Shown: one piece after another, positions 60,420 to 64,000 of the stretch | Layout of the letters: every line of letters starts with the position of its first letter | Numbering within the stretch: the stretch's first letter is position 1 | Assembly (NCBI GenBank): GCA_026874595.1 | Contig: CM049310.1 | Location: 33,729,558 to 33,793,557 of the forward strand | Reading direction: 5' to 3' | Source of the DNA: Sipunculus nudus | Lineage: Eukaryota; Annelida; Sipuncula; Golfingiida; Sipunculidae | Length of the DNA: 64,000 bases | The notes under the pieces: model-generated | What the model saw: the letters and a program-made list of their open reading frames with translations, nothing else | The model's database searches: none | What the model was told of the DNA's origin: nothing | Program-made: the position numbers and the translations under genes

Positions 60420-62690
60420 CATCCGCATTGTTATTATTTGTGTAGCCTAGGATAACTCGAGTTTCATTTAAAATCACAGGCTTGTTGACCAAAGTTGAGA
60501 TATAACTTTCTACATGACCCCAGAAAGGGCGCAATTTATCGCAAGTGTAAAAAAAAGTATTCCACGAAATCGACCTCTAAACAATCTCTGTACTTATTAG
60601 AGTCGGATTTACCAATTTTTCACAAAAGCATTCTTGTCAAGTAAATATTGTGTAAAAAATTACATTGTAAATCCCGTAATCTTGTTTCTTTTGTGCATGA
60701 ATATATGTTTTTCCATAAACTCATTGTGAATATAAACCCTGAATGTTTCTTTTCCCAGAAGTTTGACCTTGAGGTATAGCTAACTTGTCAACTGCCAGTG
60801 AATGTCGAAGTCTACAAGCCGACCAATCATGGATAAAAATATCCCTAAAAAGTAGGCCCCTCTTGTGGCGCCATCTGTGAAATATTTTTGACGTCTTGAA
60901 TAGTGATAATCCCTGCCTTGATCCATTTTTTTTAAAATTTTTGTTGTTCCATTTAACGCTGTTTTTTGACGTATTCACGTCCGATAATTTATTAGTCTCA
61001 AGCTAGACTTTTAAAACGTTTTTACAAAAAGAAGATTTTATTAAACCAGTTCCTTTAGTATCATTATACATGGTTGAACTTTGGAAAACAGTCGGTTTCC
61101 CACATAAAGATTTATGTATAAATAGTATACTAGTATTCAAGGCCCAGTGGCCTGCATTCTGCCTGTATGTAACGTGATCCGTTTCTGAATCCCGCCATAC
61201 GGGTAGAGTGTTTTCGACAATCTTTTTCCTGCTATCGATTACATAGGCCTTGGTAAATGGTCAACTTGAAGGATAACTGCGCTCAATGAAACCTTTGTGT
61301 GAACCACAGGTGTTAATCTAGTAACGTAACTATACACAATACACAATAACAGATACACTGTAAAGTTTATCATATTTCCTGTTAATACCATAGTTGTTAT
61401 AATGGGGCTGTCCCACTGAGGCGACTCTACAGACGACTACAGGCGACCAGGCTGTCGCCTCATGGTCACCGAAAAAACAGGCGACTGGACCTCCGCTACC
61501 ACAATACTCTACGGCAAGCTCCAATTTCGACGACTGTCTGACTACAAGCTGCGACAAGCTGCCGACAAACAGCGACAAAGGACAATCACCTACGACAGCC
61601 TACGACCACATCTACGACAATGTAAGACTATACTGGCGTCAACCTAAGACACCAGAAGTCATGCTACGTCCACCCGCGACAAGCTTTGACGAGTCTCTAT
61701 CCTGTGCCATGTGAGGAGCCGGAGACAAGGATGGGCCCTGTTTAAAGTACGCTAGCCCACGACAGGACGAACAACAACCCACGTCACCTTGCGACAGCCT
61801 ACGACCGCACCTACGCTCGTAGAAGACCGGCTACGCACACTGGCTTTAAAAAGCTGTCGCCTGAGAATTTTGAACATGTTGAAAATCCAGCAGCAACAGG
61901 TAAGAGGCCACGCGTCTTTGGGCGACTTCGGGCAACTACAGGCGACTACAGGCGACCCCCTCCGAACCAATGCTTTACCTGTGAATACACTAACTGTTAT
62001 ATTCTGCTTTTCACTGGTCTTTGAGAATTGTTCATAGTCAATTATTTTAAATATTTTTTTTTTGCGTTATGCGTTTTAGCACTGCATATACTATAATCCA
62101 GTTTCTCTTCTCTTTTGTTTCTGTAAAATATATTTTCTTTAATACATTTTGTACCATCAAATAAATCTCGTAACTATAATATTTTGGCTTTTGACCATGC
62201 CTTAAATAATAACGGTATTCCTTTTTGTAAGAAATATTTGTTTCCCCATATAAGTTCATTTGATAGCTGCTGTGCTGTTATTTTATTCAGGGCTAAGATA
62301 GTTTTGCAACTGTTATAACCCAGTATCATATATTGATAAAATATTGGCAGTGATGAAAATATTTCAAATTCATTTGAATTGGAAATATTATTTGTATCAA
62401 AGATCGAATTTCTAAAACAATTTCTTCTGAAAAGAAATTAAAATATTTGACGCTCGATAATTTCCATGTAGAATTTTTGGTATCCATTCACATTTTGCAA
62501 CATAAAAATATTGAATAAATGTCAGTAATTTTAAGACAGCCCCGGGCGACCGATCCTATCTAAGTATTTCTCTTTATTTTATCATGCTTATTCCAAAGGA
62601 AGCTGTACATTATACTTTCTATCTTTATAATATATTCAACATCTATTTCAATCACAGCTGCTTTTAACATAAATTGCGATAGACCAAGAG
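60420..62690 (-). pseudogene. LINE 3' fragment, C-terminal region (decayed)
   Basis: Read on the minus strand, broken frames give the characteristic post-RT region of an EN-RT LINE: MYSFLWNKHDKIKRN followed by G.LKITDI (near 62610-62500), NELIWGNKYFLQKGIPLLFK and LRDLFDG (near 62260-62150), HKRGLLFRDIFIHDW (near 60870-60820), and the terminal FFYTCDKLRPFWGHVESYIS (near 60555-60495), which matches the usual C..C/FW C-terminal signature. Several stops and frameshifts separate them. This resembles the L1/Tx1-type style (FLWN...K.KR), unlike the LINE at 33.6-47.8 kb. It is interrupted by the GC-rich repeat at 61400-61975. Confidence 0.7.
61400..61975. repeat. GC-rich CGAC-motif repeat interrupting the LINE
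   Basis: Much richer in G+C than its flanks and saturated with (A)GGCGAC(T/C), CTACGACA and GACAAGCT motifs in both orientations. A perfect 7-bp stem hairpin AGGCGAC/GTCGCCT lies at 61441-61460. The left edge GGGGCTGTCCCACTGAGGCG and the right edge ...ACAGGCGACCCCCTCCGAAC are abrupt against AT-rich LINE sequence, so it behaves like an insertion. Terminal inverted repeats and target duplication were not clear. The 82-codon frames on both strands are not recognised as proteins. Confidence 0.5.
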
Positions 62691-63209
62691 TTTTTAAGGG
62701 AAGGATCTCAAAAATTTATAAATTTCGTCTTTTCATAATATTAATATTTTAAAATAGTTTTTCTATAGCTTCTTCCCAAATTTTACATGGAGCGTCAATT
62801 TAATTTTTTAATAAGAAAACCTCGAGGTTCTTGACTGGTTCTTCAGTCCAAGTAAAACCTGCATATTTAAAAGGTTTGTAGTTAGTTGGACCCATACATT
62901 TTCCAAGGTTCCACATACTTGAACTCCGCATAGTGAGTGACTGATTGAATCATGGTCAGAAACGATAATCGTTGCGTAGTCTGCATATTGGGTTATGTTT
63001 ATATTATCTTAATTCATAATAAAACCGTGTATTTGTTTATTATCAATTATACGGATAACCCTGAATTCTACCGAAATTACGAAAAAGTTAGCGAAAAATT
63101 TATCATTAAACATATTAAAAGAGACTTGTGTTTCGTCACAGTATTCAGTCATATCTGAAGGTTGAGTATGTAAACTCAAAAAAGCTGAAAACATTGATAG
63201 ATAATTTAC
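62691..63209. other. Non-coding DNA, no recognisable gene
   Basis: AT-rich. May include further upstream parts of the decayed LINE, but no motif could be placed with confidence. A minus-strand AATAAA lies near 63034-63039, downstream of the exon candidate at 63476-63719. Confidence 0.4.
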
Positions 63210-63365
63210 AGTGATGATGATGAAGAATAGGTGAAATATAGTGATGGTGATGACGCGTACAGTAAGGATAATTTAATTATAGATAATTTAATTATATTGA
63301 TGATAATGATGTTGATAATGATGTTACTACATCGTGAAGTACACTGTGACTATGGTGATGAATAC
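63209..63365. repeat. GAT-rich degenerate microsatellite
   Basis: Interrupted GATGAT and GATAAT triplets (GTGATGATGATGAAG, GTGATGGTGATGAC, TTGATGATAATGATG). Confidence 0.55.
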
Positions 63366-63475
63366 TAGTGTATGACTATATTATACTGAAGGGAATGCGA
63401 AATAGATATTGAGAAGTCAACCATGCTTTACCGTGATATTATATGTAAATGCAGCTGGGATATTATTGATTGTAC

Positions 63476-63719
63476 TTAGTCACTTCCAAGAGGGTGTTTT
63501 ATCTCACAATCCTGATTCATTTTAGCTGAATACACAACTTTCCCAGCAGAAAAACACCGGCTTACAGGCTTAGGTTTTTTTACCCGTTTTACACATTGTT
63601 TTGGTTTTGCATATTGATCAAAAGAATCCTCATTTATCTCTTTACAATTACAGTATCGCGTGGCCAAAGGTACAATATTTAGTATATACCAATACTTAAA
63701 ATCAAGACCGTCACGTCTA
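63476..63719 (-). CDS. Candidate 3'-terminal exon, unknown protein
   Basis: On the minus strand a C-rich tract ending CACTCACTCGCAG is a good 3' splice acceptor. The frame after it is open for about 80 codons to a TAA at 63478-63476. The residues look coding: RRDGLDFKYWYI near the start, RYCNCKEINEDSFDQYAK, KQCVKRVKKPKPVSRCFS and NQDCEIKHPLGSD at the end, with balanced charge and five cysteines, unlike neighbouring frames. There is no ATG in the open frame before the cysteine-rich part, in keeping with a downstream exon whose gene starts beyond the right edge. The polyC tract at the acceptor (G17 on plus, 63735-63751) is unusual. No family is recognised. Confidence 0.4.
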
Positions 63720-63734
63720 CTGCGAGTGAGTGTT

Positions 63735-63751
63735 GGGGGGGGGGGGGGGGG
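63735..63751 (+). repeat. G homopolymer
   Basis: A run of about 17 G, forming the pyrimidine tract of the acceptor on the other strand. Confidence 0.9.
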
Positions 63752-64000
63752 ATGATGGTAAAGAAAGGGTTTCAGAAAGAGATCAATATCTTAGCAGAAA
63801 ATATTTTTCCACGAGAGAAAACTCTATTTCAGGTGAGCCTGATGTGCTTAGTAAAAGAATGGCTACTTTTGTTGATTAAAAATTCTTGTCTCCAGCGCGG
63901 TTACGGTACTTTGTGTACAGACGCTATATTTAACTTATAATAGAGTTTCTTATTTCAAACAGAACCTAGTATTCAAAGATGGTCGGTCTCCGACCACAAG

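Overview
The window is AT-rich eukaryotic DNA (roughly one third G+C by eye) with no dense coding, no operons and no long recognisable gene. Its contents are micro- and minisatellites, TIR transposons and MITEs, a solo-LTR-like element, a Helitron-like element, decayed LINE retrotransposons and short exon candidates with spliceosomal signals. The LINE style, the GTCC/GTCCGTCT hairpin repeats and the overall repeat landscape suggest a lophotrochozoan, most likely a bivalve or other mollusc. That placement is inference; no phylogenetic marker gene is present.

Layout. 1.4-5.1 kb: a composite TIR element, then a TTAA-flanked piggyBac-like MITE and a rearranged second copy that together form a very large imperfect palindrome. 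5.37-5.50 kb, minus strand: the best gene evidence in the window, a TATA box, an ATG, a signal-peptide first exon and a GTAAGT splice donor. 5.8-9.2 kb: a 3.4-kb minisatellite with a 27-bp unit, partly reorganised into an 89-bp higher-order repeat; a small inverted outlier lies at 11.5-11.7 kb between two direct repeats. 10.6-10.85 kb, minus strand: a GC-elevated exon candidate. 13.5-14.4 kb: a solo-LTR-like element. 14.4-23.7 kb: mostly unassigned DNA with a few short repeats.

From 23.8 to 53.7 kb the window is one old tandem segmental duplication. Block A is about 23.77-31.49 kb and block B about 32.17-53.70 kb. They are collinear, but each has collected different insertions. Block A has a nested TIR composite (24.16-25.28), an unexplained 1.2-kb segment (25.78-26.98) and a Helitron-like element (28.02-29.12). 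Block B has a 4.7-kb TIR-bounded insert carrying a 145-bp tandem repeat and a LINE, and a copy of the LTR-like element. A 5.7-kb stretch of block B running from inside the LINE to inside the LTR was then triplicated in tandem, with a 3-bp microhomology junction. Removing these insertions leaves about 4.3 and 4.6 kb of shared sequence, so the model balances.

54.5-55.9 kb: a hairpin-ended element with four ~340-bp repeats. 60.4-62.7 kb, minus strand: a decayed LINE 3' portion interrupted by a GC-rich CGAC-motif repeat. 63.48-63.72 kb, minus strand: a plausible 3'-terminal exon of a gene lying mostly beyond the right edge.

No new defence or metabolic system is visible. The most informative content is the nested history of duplication, insertion and exchange, which can be read because empty and filled sites sit in the same window.
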